Assembly (NCBI GenBank): GCA_002691205.1
Contig: NZHD01000110.1
Location: 1 to 64,000, forward strand
DNA from: Deltaproteobacteria bacterium
Lineage (GTDB): Bacteria > Myxococcota_A > UBA9160 > UBA4427
Length of the DNA stretch: 64,000 bases
Reading direction: 5' to 3'
In this document: positions 42,516 through 52,125 of the stretch, in pieces
Position numbering within the stretch: the stretch's first letter is position 1
How the letters are laid out: each line of letters begins with the position of its first letter
Notes under the pieces: model-generated
What the model saw: the letters and a program-made list of their open reading frames with translations, nothing else
Told to the model about the DNA's origin: nothing
Database searches by the model: none
Program-made: the position numbers and the translations under genes

Positions 42516-43661
42516 TCAAGGAATCAGACGAACAGCAGCACCGTTGGTCAAAATGGTTGACCCGCGTACCACAACCAAGCTATCTGACTCTAAGCCTCTC
42601 TCGACAAGGATATGGTCTCCCAGAGGTGGACCCAATTCGACCTGGCGCATCACCGCTATGCCCCGATCGTTTTCGCCAATATCTACGACAAACACGACAT
42701 GTTCTCCTGGACGTTCGGGTGACCGCACAATGGACTGCAGAGGCACACTAATCGGTTCGAAGCCTCCCCTCACCATGACATCATTCGGGATCTCGACTTC
42801 CGCGACCAGACCTGGCTTCAACCGACCGCCGGGGTTTGGCAAACTCACATCGACGTCAAAAACACCACTCCGCCGATCTGTCTGAGGTGCCACTTGACTC
42901 ACCTTTCCAACAAAGCCCTCGGCTCGAAATGACTCAATCGTCATATGAATAGGCATGCCCACTTCAAGGTGCGCAGCCAAGGGGGCGGGCGCGCCAAAAA
43001 CAGCTTTCACCTTCCGAATATCTCCAATTTGAAAAAGAGTGGTGCCCTGATGAGCGAAATCACCCACTTCGACCCCGCGAGAGAGAACGACCCCACTCAA
43101 GGGAGATGTAACACGAGTATGACCGAGTTGAATCTGGCTTTCCTCCACCGCATGCTGGGCACGAGAGGCGTCTGCTCTAGCCGACTCGTAAGAGGCTTTC
43201 GCTGTATCGTATTGCGATTGGGGAATCACCTGCTGCGAAAAAAGAGCCTTCGATCTCTCCCAGTTTGCTGTTTGCTCAGCATCAAGAGCACGCGCACGAG
43301 CCAGATCCGACTGAGACTCACCCAACCTCTGCTCATACGAATCGGACTCAATCACCGCGAGAAGTGAGTCCTGCGTGACCCGATCGCCCCCTTGCAAATC
43401 TCTAGCTTGGCCATCGGGGCCCTCGCGCTGAGCAATGGCCTCAACCAGCCCCTCCGCTTGAGAACTCACTTGAACCTTCGAATCAGGCTCAAGAATGGCC
43501 GCATATCGACTCTCGCTCATGGGAGCGATCTCGCTCAAGTTGAAGACCGTCACCGGAATAGGCAATGTCGAAGCTGGCTCACCCGAATCGCATCCCAACA
43601 CAAAAGCCAAAGTCAATGAAAATATTCTCAGGATTTCTGCAACTCGGATTTGCATTCTCAT
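42516..43661 (-). CDS. RND efflux periplasmic adaptor (membrane fusion protein), lipoprotein
   Basis: 381 residues. GGAGG precedes the ATG at 43661. The signal ends at FVLGCD, a lipobox. The core has the lipoyl-like halves (VQVSSQAEGLVEAIAQREG and VTSPLSGVVLSRGVEVGDF), an alpha-hairpin with coiled-coil character (SQSDLARARALDAEQTANWE), and the beta-barrel and membrane-proximal domains. It links the pump to an outer-membrane channel and lies 19 bp upstream of the pump gene in one operon. Confidence 0.92.
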   Translation of the reverse strand: MRMQIRVAEILRIFSLTLAFVLGCDSGEPASTLPIPVTVFNLSEIAPMSESRYAAILEPDSKVQVSSQAEGLVEAIAQREGPDGQARDLQGGDRVTQDSLLAVIESDSYEQRLGESQSDLARARALDAEQTANWERSKALFSQQVIPQSQYDTAKASYESARADASRAQHAVEESQIQLGHTRVTSPLSGVVLSRGVEVGDFAHQGTTLFQIGDIRKVKAVFGAPAPLAAHLEVGMPIHMTIESFRAEGFVGKVSQVAPQTDRRSGVFDVDVSLPNPGGRLKPGLVAEVEIPNDVMVRGGFEPISVPLQSIVRSPERPGEHVVFVVDIGENDRGIAVMRQVELGPPLGDHILVERGLESDSLVVVRGSTILTNGAAVRLIP

Positions 43662-43823
43662 ATTTTATCGAGCCTCCAGAAAAGGAAGTCCCAAACGATA
43701 TGGCCCCCTTGTGGCTGTCGGGTCAAGGCTAGCAGAATTAAGACCCTTCTCGGCCCAAAAGGCTATGGGGAATCAAAACTCTGAGAGACGACCGCTCATC
43801 CCTGTGCTAACTCCGGGAAACCC

Positions 43824-45338
43824 ATGACAAGCTCCCATCGAAGCAATCTTGAGAACCGAGCAAGTGCAGGCACGATGTTGGCCTTCGGTACCGGCTCGAT
43901 TGCTGTCGGAGTCAAGAATACCATCTTCGGATCATGGCTCATGCTCTACTACAATCAAGTACAGGGCCTCGACCCTTTCTTGGCCGGCCTTGCGCTTGCA
44001 ATCGCGTTGATCATGGATGCCGTGACTGATCCTATGGTCGGAGTCTGGTCCGATCGCACACGAACTCGCTGGGGCAGACGACACCCCTTTATGTATGCCA
44101 GCATCATCCCTTTTACCGGATCGATCTATTTGATCCTGCAGCCCATGCACGACCCCACTCAACACGCGCTCTTTCTTCAATTACTCTGCTTATCGATTGC
44201 TGTCCGTGTCTCCATGACGCTCTTTGATGTTCCACGCGCGGCCTTGGGCCCAGAACTGGCAAAAGACTACGAGCAACGCACCCTCCTTGTGGGAATCTCA
44301 ACTGCCTTTGGCTGGTTCGGAGGAGCGGGACTCTCTGCCATTGCATTAGGCGCACTCTTTCCGGAAACCGCCGAGTACGCAGGCTCAAAGGCCGCTCTCA
44401 ATCCTGCAGGCTACGAGAAAATGGCTTGGGTCGCCGCGATCGCTATTTTTTCATCAGCTACGGTTTCAACCCTCGCACTCCATCGTCAGATTCCAAAGCT
44501 CCATGTACCCGAAAAACACAGCGATTTTAACTTTCGCGACTTGGGCCATGAGATTAAAGAGACGCTGAGCAATCGGTCCTGGGTGGTGGTCTTTTTAGCC
44601 GGGCTTGTATTCGCTCTTTTCATCGGGCTTCAATCCGGAACTGAGTTTTACTACAATGTCTACTTCTGGCAGTGGATCCCCGATCAGATCAAAATTTTCC
44701 CCGTCGTAAACGCGTTCACGGCCATTTCATGTGGGCTTCTTGCCAGTGTCTTTTCACGTGGACGAGACAAAAAAAAATTAGCTGTCACTCTTTTTATAAT
44801 GAGTATCATCATCGGCCCCATGCCAGTGGGCTTGCGTCTTTTAGATGGCTTCGTTGGTTTTACAACCTTTCCCGCTAATCAAACCGATGCACTTTGGTGG
44901 ATCCTGCTCGCTCATAGCAATCTTATGATTTTGCTCAGTGCAACCGGATTCATCCTCCTAGGCTCCATGGTGGCGGACATTGTGGAAGACAGCCAAGAAA
45001 AGACAGGTCGACGAAGCGAGGGCCTCCTTACTGCAGGTCCAGCCCTCGCCCAAAAAACAATGACGGCTGGAGGGGTTCTCATCACCGGACTTGTTCTCTC
45101 TGTCATCGGATTCGATGTGCCCAACCCCAGCATCGAATCCATGCAAAAGCCTATGCGCGACTTAGCCTTTACTCATCTTATCCTCGGAATCACTTTCCCC
45201 GTAATTTCGACATGGCTCGTTTCTAAGTATACGATCACACGAGACTCTCATTTAAAAAGTCTCGCTGATCTTGGCTATACGTCAAAAGATGGAGAAGCGA
45301 ATCCCTCCTCGGATCAAGCCGACGATCCTGATTCTTAA
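43824..45338 (+). CDS. MFS sugar/cation symporter, GPH (MelB-like) family
   Basis: 504 residues and about twelve helices. The first half carries the GPH signature MDAVTDPMVGVWSDRTRTRWGRRHPF, with the conserved Asp residues used for cation-coupled sugar transport in MelB. A further charged motif is RVSMTLFDVPRAALGPELAKDY, where many members have a similar loop. The sugar or glycoside substrate is unknown. The stop abuts that of the convergent gene without a gap. Confidence 0.82.
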   Translation: MTSSHRSNLENRASAGTMLAFGTGSIAVGVKNTIFGSWLMLYYNQVQGLDPFLAGLALAIALIMDAVTDPMVGVWSDRTRTRWGRRHPFMYASIIPFTGSIYLILQPMHDPTQHALFLQLLCLSIAVRVSMTLFDVPRAALGPELAKDYEQRTLLVGISTAFGWFGGAGLSAIALGALFPETAEYAGSKAALNPAGYEKMAWVAAIAIFSSATVSTLALHRQIPKLHVPEKHSDFNFRDLGHEIKETLSNRSWVVVFLAGLVFALFIGLQSGTEFYYNVYFWQWIPDQIKIFPVVNAFTAISCGLLASVFSRGRDKKKLAVTLFIMSIIIGPMPVGLRLLDGFVGFTTFPANQTDALWWILLAHSNLMILLSATGFILLGSMVADIVEDSQEKTGRRSEGLLTAGPALAQKTMTAGGVLITGLVLSVIGFDVPNPSIESMQKPMRDLAFTHLILGITFPVISTWLVSKYTITRDSHLKSLADLGYTSKDGEANPSSDQADDPDS

Positions 45339-46301
45339 TCAAGACCGAGAATTCAGGCCACCCACCCGCCAAACGTCCGAAAAATATTGAACAGCAACCG
45401 AGTTATTTCGTTTCTCCACCTCAGAACCGCTGCTATTGACCCAACCCAGGCTCGTCTGATGGTAGAACGCTCGGTTTCGAATCGGAGCGTAGTTGGACCT
45501 CTTTGTCGGTATGACGAACTTAGGTGCCTGGCAATGCGCGCTAATCCAAACGTCATCCACAAAAAAAATCACGTCGGGCGCATCTGCGTAATCTACTAAG
45601 GCCGCTTTATCGAAGAACCTCGGCTTAACAAGGTAGCCGGATACGCCCCGCAAAACATCGATCGCATGCTGTCTTCGGATCCGTCTCGCTAAAATTGGCG
45701 CCGGTGGTTTAATAAAGATAATCGTATAAGCAGTAGCGGGTCGATGTACAAGATCAGGCGGAACGATCCAGCCACAAAAACCAAAAGCTGAATCTGGCTT
45801 TTCAGATGAGGCCTTCTCAAGATCTTCTAGTAGATTTCGGGGATAATGGCGATCATCGTCAACAACAATGATCTTTTGATCTTGATCCAACTCAAGAACA
45901 GACGGAATCAACTTAGTTGCTGGACCATAATCCTCGCACTCTACGATCTTAATTGATTTAAGGTTCCGTATGCGGTCGGGCACCTCATACCCCATTTCTT
46001 CTCGCTTCGACCAAACTGGAATGTTGAGGCGGATCTCTTGAGGAGCTCGAGACTGCCGCAGCAGAGTCTTCAGCGTTGACTCTATATGCAGCATGCGACT
46101 GGGCGTGGTCGTTAGACTGAATACAATATCAGAACGATTTCGATTCTCGCTCCAGAGTTGGTCGAGTTCATCAAGGCTTAAGCGCTCAATACGCTTCTCA
46201 TCCCAAAGGTCATGAATCAGTGTTTTCCCTTCAATGAAATCAAAAATCACAATCCCCAGCCAAATCAAAACAGGAATTGTGAGGAAAAACCAAAATGCCA
46301 T
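45339..46301 (-). CDS. GT-A-fold glycosyltransferase with an N-terminal anchor
   Basis: About 320 residues from ATG 46301 (frame open to 46382). An N-terminal helix (FWFFLTIPVLIWLGIVIF) anchors it. The catalytic domain begins SDIVFSLTTTPSRM and has the metal/nucleotide motif VVDDDRHYP and a later acidic pair in IFFVDDVWISAH. This layout fits a nucleotide-sugar glycosyltransferase with a DxD site. The acceptor is unknown. It is divergent from another glycosyltransferase gene at 46448. Confidence 0.7.
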   Translation of the reverse strand: MAFWFFLTIPVLIWLGIVIFDFIEGKTLIHDLWDEKRIERLSLDELDQLWSENRNRSDIVFSLTTTPSRMLHIESTLKTLLRQSRAPQEIRLNIPVWSKREEMGYEVPDRIRNLKSIKIVECEDYGPATKLIPSVLELDQDQKIIVVDDDRHYPRNLLEDLEKASSEKPDSAFGFCGWIVPPDLVHRPATAYTIIFIKPPAPILARRIRRQHAIDVLRGVSGYLVKPRFFDKAALVDYADAPDVIFFVDDVWISAHCQAPKFVIPTKRSNYAPIRNRAFYHQTSLGWVNSSGSEVEKRNNSVAVQYFSDVWRVGGLNSRS

Positions 46302-46447
46302 GATTGAAAGAATCCTCTGCAGTGTTTCCAACGAGGCCGTTTCGGCTCCCAGAGCCGAAACGAAGACTCTAGTCAGAGTCAATCACGGCACCACTCTATA
46401 CTCAAGGGCTCTCGGCGTAAAAATTCCGTGTCTGCTATTTTTTCGAC

Positions 46448-47242
46448 ATGGAATTTAATGTCTGCATCGCAGCAATTTTCAAAAATGAAAATGCCTACCT
46501 TCAAGAATGGATTGCTTTCCACCGCCTCGTAGGCATTGACCACTTCTTCCTCTACGACAATGACGGTAGCGCAGAGACGAAGCAGTTACTGAGGCCCTAT
46601 GTAGATCAAGGTGTGATCACCCTGCATCCCTGGACTCACCTCAATGGCTCCCGTCATGATCGCGCTACTCATTTCGGAGGCAGGGATAAAAATCATATGG
46701 CCTTCAACCACGCGGCCAGCCACTATCGAGACTGCTGCAATTGGCTTCTCAAAATCGACATTGACGAGTTTTTGATGCCTACTGATGGCAGCGATATCCG
46801 AGCGGTCATCGAAAAGTACGATCGAGATTCAGTCCGAGGTGTCGAGATTCCAAGAATCGACTTCGGTGATAGCGGGCACCGATCTAGGCCCGACGGCTTA
46901 GTGATTGAGTCGTATACCCTTAGGGAGTCAGAAATCTCTGACCATAAAGACCTTGCAAATACCTCCTTCCTCACAAAAAACCGCTTCAACAACAGTGCGC
47001 ACAGCTGGCGGTATCGACCCTTCAAGCGAGGCAGACTTGTGTCGAGAGACGAGGTCTCCGGGATGCGGATCAATCACTACTACACAAAATCTCTTGAAGA
47101 ATCTCTCGTCCGCCAAAACATGATGGTGACTCGGCCTAAGACCGAAGCCGAATTCATTCAGCAAAACCTTAAACTCAACGAGCTTCGAGACGAAAGCATG
47201 CTTCGATTCGGCCCGTCCATAAAGAAAGAAATGGGTCAATAA
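46448..47242 (+). CDS. Glycosyltransferase family 92/2-like protein
   Basis: 264 residues. The opening NVCIAAIFKNENAYLQEWIAFHRLVGIDHFFLYDND is the standard start of GT92-like and related GT-A enzymes, and KIDIDEFL holds the D-x-D site. A histidine motif INHYYTKS near the end is also typical. No signal peptide or membrane helix is seen. Donor and acceptor are unknown. It lies between another glycosyltransferase and a DUF3604 gene, suggesting a small surface-glycan island. Confidence 0.8.
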   Translation: MEFNVCIAAIFKNENAYLQEWIAFHRLVGIDHFFLYDNDGSAETKQLLRPYVDQGVITLHPWTHLNGSRHDRATHFGGRDKNHMAFNHAASHYRDCCNWLLKIDIDEFLMPTDGSDIRAVIEKYDRDSVRGVEIPRIDFGDSGHRSRPDGLVIESYTLRESEISDHKDLANTSFLTKNRFNNSAHSWRYRPFKRGRLVSRDEVSGMRINHYYTKSLEESLVRQNMMVTRPKTEAEFIQQNLKLNELRDESMLRFGPSIKKEMGQ

Positions 47243-47307
47243 ATTAAATTTCGAATGCTTTCTTGGAGCACATCCAAGATTCCGCCCGACGGAAGGGAAA
47301 TGCCTAT

Positions 47308-49542
47308 ATGTCTGTTCGACAATATCTCATTCTTGCGATTGTACTGGGCGCTGTTCTTTTAATCATTTATGCCGCGGGCAAAGGGACCTTCATAGGCGAA
47401 CCCAATGCAGGGACTCCGCAGTCCCCCGCTATTTCAGAGGATGTGATTGAAGCGCGATCAACGGCCATCCGTGAAGCTGCCGTCGAAGTGGGAGTGGCTA
47501 AACCGAAGCAAATTTTATTCGGAGATCTTCACGTTCATACAACGTTCTCCTTCGATGCTTTTCAGTTGAGTCTCCCTATGTCCGGCGGCGCTGGCGCTCA
47601 CCCCGTGGCTGATGCCTGCGACTACGCCCGGCACTGCTCAGGTCTCGACTTCTGGTCTATGAACGATCATGCCATCACGCTCACGCCTCGAAGATGGGCC
47701 GAAACAGTCGAAACGGTTCGTCAATGCAATGATATCGCTGGAGACACTGACGAACCAGACAGTGTCGCTTTCTTGGGCTGGGAGTGGACACAAGTCGGGC
47801 CCACACCCGAAACCCATTGGGGGCACAAGAATGTCATCCTCAGAGATCTGGAAGACGAGTCGATTCCAACGCGCCCCATCAGTGCAGGCCTGCCCCTTGG
47901 AGCTCCCCCGATTCAGGATGCGGCTCCATCAACTTGGCTCATGGGCTTATATGCTCTTTCGTCACCCGGTGACGGCGCTCCCCAACTGATCGAATATCTC
48001 CAAGAAACAGCCAATGTTGAACTTTGCCCAGAAAACGTTCCCGTTCGCGAACTCCCTACAACCTGCCGCGAGACGGCGACGACACCCGAAAAACTGTTCG
48101 CAAAACTCGATGACTGGGGGCATGCCGCCATGGTTATCCCACACGGAACCGCTTGGGGGTTCTACACGCCACCCGGGTCCTCATGGGACAAACAGCTTAC
48201 AAATTCTCAACACGATCCAAAATGGCAGAGAATCATTGAATTTTATTCAGGGCATGGAAATTCTGAAGAGTTCAAGCCGTACCAAGAAATCGTCCTAAAT
48301 CTCGATGGCTCAAGGACCTGCCCAAAACCCAATCATGACCACTTGCCCTCTTGCTGGCGTGCGGGCGAAATCATCGAAGAACGTTGCCTCGCAGAGGGTC
48401 TTGATGGTGAAGAATGTACGCAACGGGCCGCTCAGGCGCGCCAAAATTATGTAAATGCTGACCGCAATGGAGGTTCCACCACTGTGCCTGGCGCCCAAGT
48501 CTCGGACTGGGAAGATTCAGGTCAATGTAAAGACTGCTTCCAGCCCGCCTTCAATATGCGGCCTAAGAGCACGGCTCAATATATCCTTGCCTTGGGGCGG
48601 CCTGAAAACGAAGAAGGCAAAAAACGGTTTCGGTTCGGAACCATCGCCTCAAGTGACAACCACTCTGCACGACCCGGAACTGGATATAAGGAAGTGGCTC
48701 GGACAGAATTTACTGAATCGCGTTTCGGCAACTTCATAAACACTCCCCTCGGAGAGTCCCCAAGCGAAGAACCCATTGCTCAGAGCCAACCCATGACTAC
48801 GGAATATTCAGCCGCTGTCTTCTCGATCTTTGAGACTGAACGTGGCGCTTCTTTCTTCCTAACCGGCGGATTAGCTGCAGTCCACTCTGAGGGACGTAGT
48901 CGAGAGGAAATCTGGGATGCTCTTGAACGAAATGAAACCTATGGAACAAGCGGACCGCGCATGCTCCTTTGGTTTGATCTCCTCAATCCAAACGGAGGTG
49001 GCACCCTGCCTATGGGCAGTACCGCCGAACTCGCTAGCTCACCTATCTTTCAGGTGCGCGCCGTGGGCTCTTTCGAACAAAAACCCGGCTGTCCCGAAGA
49101 CTCTGTCAGTGCGCTTTCTCCTGAACGAATCGAGTATCTCTGTCAGGGCGAATGCTATCACCCAAGCGATACGCGCAAACCGATTTCACGGATCGAAGTG
49201 GTCCGCATCCGTCCTCAACTTGATGCTGAAGAGAACGTGACACCTCTCATCGAAGACCCATGGCAAGTCCTCAGCTGTCCGGGACAAGGTGAAGGCTGTC
49301 AGGTTGCCTTTACTGACCCTGAGTTTGAAAGCTCGGGTCGAGATGCCGTCTACTATGTGCGCGCGATTGAATCATCAAGTCCAGCCATTGGTGCAGATCC
49401 TCTTGGCTGTACTGAGTCAGGCTCCAATGATTGCGCAGAAATCAACCCTTGCTTCGGCCGCCCTGCGGATGACAACTGCTTATCTGAAACAGAACAACGC
49501 GCGTGGTCATCCCCGATATTTGTCGACCAAAAAAGAGGCTAA
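47308..49542 (+). CDS. DUF3604 domain protein, exported
   Basis: 744 residues from ATG 47308, which follows GGAAGGG; a TTG at 47263 is in frame. An N-terminal helix (YLILAIVLGAVLLIIYAAG) probably anchors or exports it. The PHP-like metal site of DUF3604 is visible: LFGDLHVHTTFSFDA, DFWSMNDHA, and FGTIASSDNHSARPG. Numerous paired cysteines are consistent with periplasmic disulfides. DUF3604 proteins are widespread in marine bacteria and their activity is unproven, although the metal site suggests a hydrolase. Confidence 0.85.
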   Translation: MSVRQYLILAIVLGAVLLIIYAAGKGTFIGEPNAGTPQSPAISEDVIEARSTAIREAAVEVGVAKPKQILFGDLHVHTTFSFDAFQLSLPMSGGAGAHPVADACDYARHCSGLDFWSMNDHAITLTPRRWAETVETVRQCNDIAGDTDEPDSVAFLGWEWTQVGPTPETHWGHKNVILRDLEDESIPTRPISAGLPLGAPPIQDAAPSTWLMGLYALSSPGDGAPQLIEYLQETANVELCPENVPVRELPTTCRETATTPEKLFAKLDDWGHAAMVIPHGTAWGFYTPPGSSWDKQLTNSQHDPKWQRIIEFYSGHGNSEEFKPYQEIVLNLDGSRTCPKPNHDHLPSCWRAGEIIEERCLAEGLDGEECTQRAAQARQNYVNADRNGGSTTVPGAQVSDWEDSGQCKDCFQPAFNMRPKSTAQYILALGRPENEEGKKRFRFGTIASSDNHSARPGTGYKEVARTEFTESRFGNFINTPLGESPSEEPIAQSQPMTTEYSAAVFSIFETERGASFFLTGGLAAVHSEGRSREEIWDALERNETYGTSGPRMLLWFDLLNPNGGGTLPMGSTAELASSPIFQVRAVGSFEQKPGCPEDSVSALSPERIEYLCQGECYHPSDTRKPISRIEVVRIRPQLDAEENVTPLIEDPWQVLSCPGQGEGCQVAFTDPEFESSGRDAVYYVRAIESSSPAIGADPLGCTESGSNDCAEINPCFGRPADDNCLSETEQRAWSSPIFVDQKRG

Positions 49543-49571
49543 GGGCCGGACCCGCCAAGGCGAGCCCGGCC
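49543..49571. terminator. GC-rich hairpin between convergent DUF3604 and DoxX genes
   Basis: GGCCGG (49544-49549) pairs with CCGGCC (49566-49571), with an inner CGCC/GGCG stem. It sits directly after the DUF3604 stop. There is no T-tract, so termination is a guess from position. Confidence 0.35.
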
Positions 49572-49575
49572 ACCA

Positions 49576-49962
49576 TCAGCTGTCGCTACCGCCGTCTACA
49601 CTCCAAATTCCCGATCCGTTCCCTGCGATCATAAGGAAGATGAAGCAGTACAAGACCGCCAACTCTCCGCCATTCGCGAGAGGAAAGAGCCCATCCAAGC
49701 CGTGCGCTATCCAGTAGGCCACCGCCATCAAGCCACTCGATATAAAAGCAGCCCATCGAGTAAATAGTCCGATCATGATCAGCCCGCCGCCGATCAATTC
49801 AATCGGTCCGGCAACCCACAGAATATGCCAGGCCATCCCCTCGTAGGCATCCACAGGAAAACTCATCAACTTCTGACTGCCGTGCTGCATAAAGAGCAAA
49901 CCACTCACAATTCTAAGAATGGCGTACGTTGGTGCCGCGTAAGGCGACATGAAATGAGCCAC
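49576..49962 (-). CDS. DoxX family membrane protein
   Basis: 128 residues from GTG 49962, chosen because AAAGGGGG stands six bases upstream; the frame opens at 49998. Four transmembrane helices are visible with the family pattern AILRIVSGLLFMQHGSQKL, ELIGGGLIMIGLFTRWAAF and NGGELAVLYCFIFLMIA. DoxX proteins are small inner-membrane proteins, some tied to quinone-dependent thiosulfate oxidation and others to redox stress. No partner is next to it here. Confidence 0.85.
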   Translation of the reverse strand: MAHFMSPYAAPTYAILRIVSGLLFMQHGSQKLMSFPVDAYEGMAWHILWVAGPIELIGGGLIMIGLFTRWAAFISSGLMAVAYWIAHGLDGLFPLANGGELAVLYCFIFLMIAGNGSGIWSVDGGSDS

Positions 49963-50086
49963 TTGTAACCCCCTTTGTGAATGCGTCTCCACACTCACAT
50001 ATTGGCCCGAAAAACGGACCTATGGATTGTGAAACGAAACTTCGAGAAATCATCAAATCTTTCCTCAAGAATCGTGACCCCCCGCA

Positions 50087-50110
50087 GCTCGACCCCCCCG
50101 AGCGTCGAGC
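50087..50110. repeat. Perfect 7-bp inverted repeat
   Basis: GCTCGAC (50087-50093) and GTCGAGC (50104-50110) surround a C-rich loop in the 200-bp gap downstream of the GST gene and upstream of DoxX. It could be a terminator without T-tract or a regulator site. Confidence 0.35.
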
Positions 50111-50163
50111 CTCAAAAAGATAGCACGAAGCACAAAACACCAAGTCTTTAGGGGCTATCTAAC

Positions 50164-50850
50164 CTAGAGACGCAACTGAGCCACTTCGCCCTGCTGATAC
50201 CGCATCGCACTTTGGGCTTCCGCTGAAAAGTTTTTCCTCGCCGCCTTGCGATAGGCTGCGCGAAGCGTCACTTGAGTCTGGTAATCCGTTAGGCGGGAAG
50301 ACAAATCGATGCCAATAAAAGCGGCCCAACCCAGACAGCTGGAGAAGAGAATATCGGCCACTGAAAATTTTGGACCCATCAAGAATTCATCTCCATCTCC
50401 TAAGCGTTTTTCCAATTCAGAAACCTGCCTGAGGAAATAATCCCGAGCCGCCAAAACCGCAACGGGAGACTCTCCATACACATCCTGCAAACCTAGATGT
50501 CGTCGAATAACGTAAAGAGGTGCATCGATTTCGGTCAACACAAATAAACAGACATCATCAAACTCGGCACGTTGATCGCTTCCCGCCACGGGCGAAAGCT
50601 CGATGGTCTCTCGATAACGATCGGCCAGATGAAATAAAATGGCACCACTCTCCCCGATCACCATGTCGCCGCTCTCAAGAATGGGAATTTTGCCTCGCTG
50701 ACTCACTTTGAGAAAGTCACGGTCTTCCATCCCACGCGTACGGGGCAAAATATCTCGAGTCTCATATTCGATGCCTAGCTCCGCAAGAGCCCAGTGAGGG
50801 CGGAGCGTTCTCGCGGTTCCAATGCCCCAGACTCTCAAACTGCCACTCAA
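50164..50850 (-). CDS. Glutathione S-transferase family protein
   Basis: 228 residues. The thioredoxin-like N-terminal domain starts SLRVWGIGTARTLRPHWALAELGI and includes GKIPILESGDMVIGESGAI, the glutathione-binding cis-Pro and SER/ESGA segment. The C-terminal helical domain contains FSVADILFSSCLGWA. Glutathione transferases conjugate or dehalogenate electrophiles, or isomerise double bonds. The start overlaps the stop of the CoA-transferase gene by four bases (ATGA), so they are co-translated. Confidence 0.85.
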   Translation of the reverse strand: MSGSLRVWGIGTARTLRPHWALAELGIEYETRDILPRTRGMEDRDFLKVSQRGKIPILESGDMVIGESGAILFHLADRYRETIELSPVAGSDQRAEFDDVCLFVLTEIDAPLYVIRRHLGLQDVYGESPVAVLAARDYFLRQVSELEKRLGDGDEFLMGPKFSVADILFSSCLGWAAFIGIDLSSRLTDYQTQVTLRAAYRKAARKNFSAEAQSAMRYQQGEVAQLRL

Positions 50851-52031
50851 CCTTGAACTCCCAAAGCACCCGATTTCTCTAAGACGTCGATCTCTTCGGA
50901 GGAAAAGCCTTCTTCCAAGAGTACGCCACGTGTATCATGACCCAACATGGGGGCCGGTCCACGAATCGCAGAAGGTGTTCCATCCATCTCTTCGGCCGGC
51001 CGAGGCTGACGCATCAAACCTGCTACGGGGTGCTCACTTTCCACTAAAATGCCGTTGGCGATCACCTGTGGATCTAGGTGCACATTGGCCCGGGTGAGAA
51101 CCGGCGCACAAGGCACATCCTCGCCATCGAGAACCTCAAGCCAATGCTCTGTACTCCGAGTTCGAATCACGGCCGCCATCATTTCGAGCCGCTCTGCGGC
51201 ATTCGCTACCAATGCCGCTGTCGATGAAAACCGAGGGTCATCGAGCCAAGTCTGTTTTTCGGCGGCGCGACAAAAGCCCTCAAATTCACGATACGCCACC
51301 GTTGAAACAACCACGTATCCATCCAGAGTTTCATAGACAAGGTCTCGGCGGGCGACAGGAGGTGTTTTCGACCCCTCCGGAGAGATGAAAGTCTCATAAG
51401 CCATCCCCTCTGGCCAAACAAAGGCCAGAACCGCATCGAGCATAGATAACCGGACATGTTGACCCTTTCCGGTGCGTTCTCGCGCCAAGAGGGCTGCCGT
51501 CATACTTTGAGCGGCGGTCAAAGCCGTCACTTTGTCTGGAACAATGACCCGAATCAAACGAGGGCGTTCACCTCGGCCCCCTTGGATTTCAGTCAACGTT
51601 GTCATGCCCTGTATCAAGGGATCGTAGACTCGCTTATGACTGAAAGGGCCTTGGTCTCCAAAACCAGAGATCGAGACATAAATAAGCCTGGGATTCAGAG
51701 CCCTTAAAGCCGCTTCTCCAATTCCCATTCGATCCGCTATGCCGGGGCGACTGTTTTGAATAAACACATCCGCGCCCCGCACCATGCGATGTAGAACCTC
51801 CAAACCCTCAGCCTTCTTTAAATCAAGCACCACCGAGCGCTTGCTCCGATTGATGGTGGCAAAGGTCGGCGACATGCCTCCTGGTCCTCCCATATGCCGT
51901 AAGATGTCGCCCGATGGCGGCTCAATCTTGATCACATCTGCACCTTGATCGGCCAGAACCCGAGTCGCCATAGGGCCCGAAATCACTTGAGTCATGTCGA
52001 TGATTCGGTAGCCATCAAGAGCACCTTCCAC
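50847..52031 (-). CDS. CaiB/BaiF family (class III) CoA-transferase
   Basis: About 394 residues from GTG 52031, with GAGGAGGG seven bases upstream; TTG 52037 is the longer option. The class III signature is clear: VISGPMATRVLADQGADVIKIE, INRSKRSVVLDLK, and the segment YDPLIQGMT holding the catalytic Asp. These enzymes move CoA between acyl groups, for example activating carnitine, bile acids or steroid side-chain acids. With acyl-CoA dehydrogenases nearby it probably activates a carboxylate for degradation. Confidence 0.9.
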   Translation of the reverse strand: MEGALDGYRIIDMTQVISGPMATRVLADQGADVIKIEPPSGDILRHMGGPGGMSPTFATINRSKRSVVLDLKKAEGLEVLHRMVRGADVFIQNSRPGIADRMGIGEAALRALNPRLIYVSISGFGDQGPFSHKRVYDPLIQGMTTLTEIQGGRGERPRLIRVIVPDKVTALTAAQSMTAALLARERTGKGQHVRLSMLDAVLAFVWPEGMAYETFISPEGSKTPPVARRDLVYETLDGYVVVSTVAYREFEGFCRAAEKQTWLDDPRFSSTAALVANAAERLEMMAAVIRTRSTEHWLEVLDGEDVPCAPVLTRANVHLDPQVIANGILVESEHPVAGLMRQPRPAEEMDGTPSAIRGPAPMLGHDTRGVLLEEGFSSEEIDVLEKSGALGVQG

Positions 52032-52125
52032 GATCAAACCCTCCTCTTTTCTTCACTTACGCCAACCTAGAGCACCCATCACTCCGTTGACACCTCAAAA
52101 CCTTAGATCATCTCAACGGCAAGAT

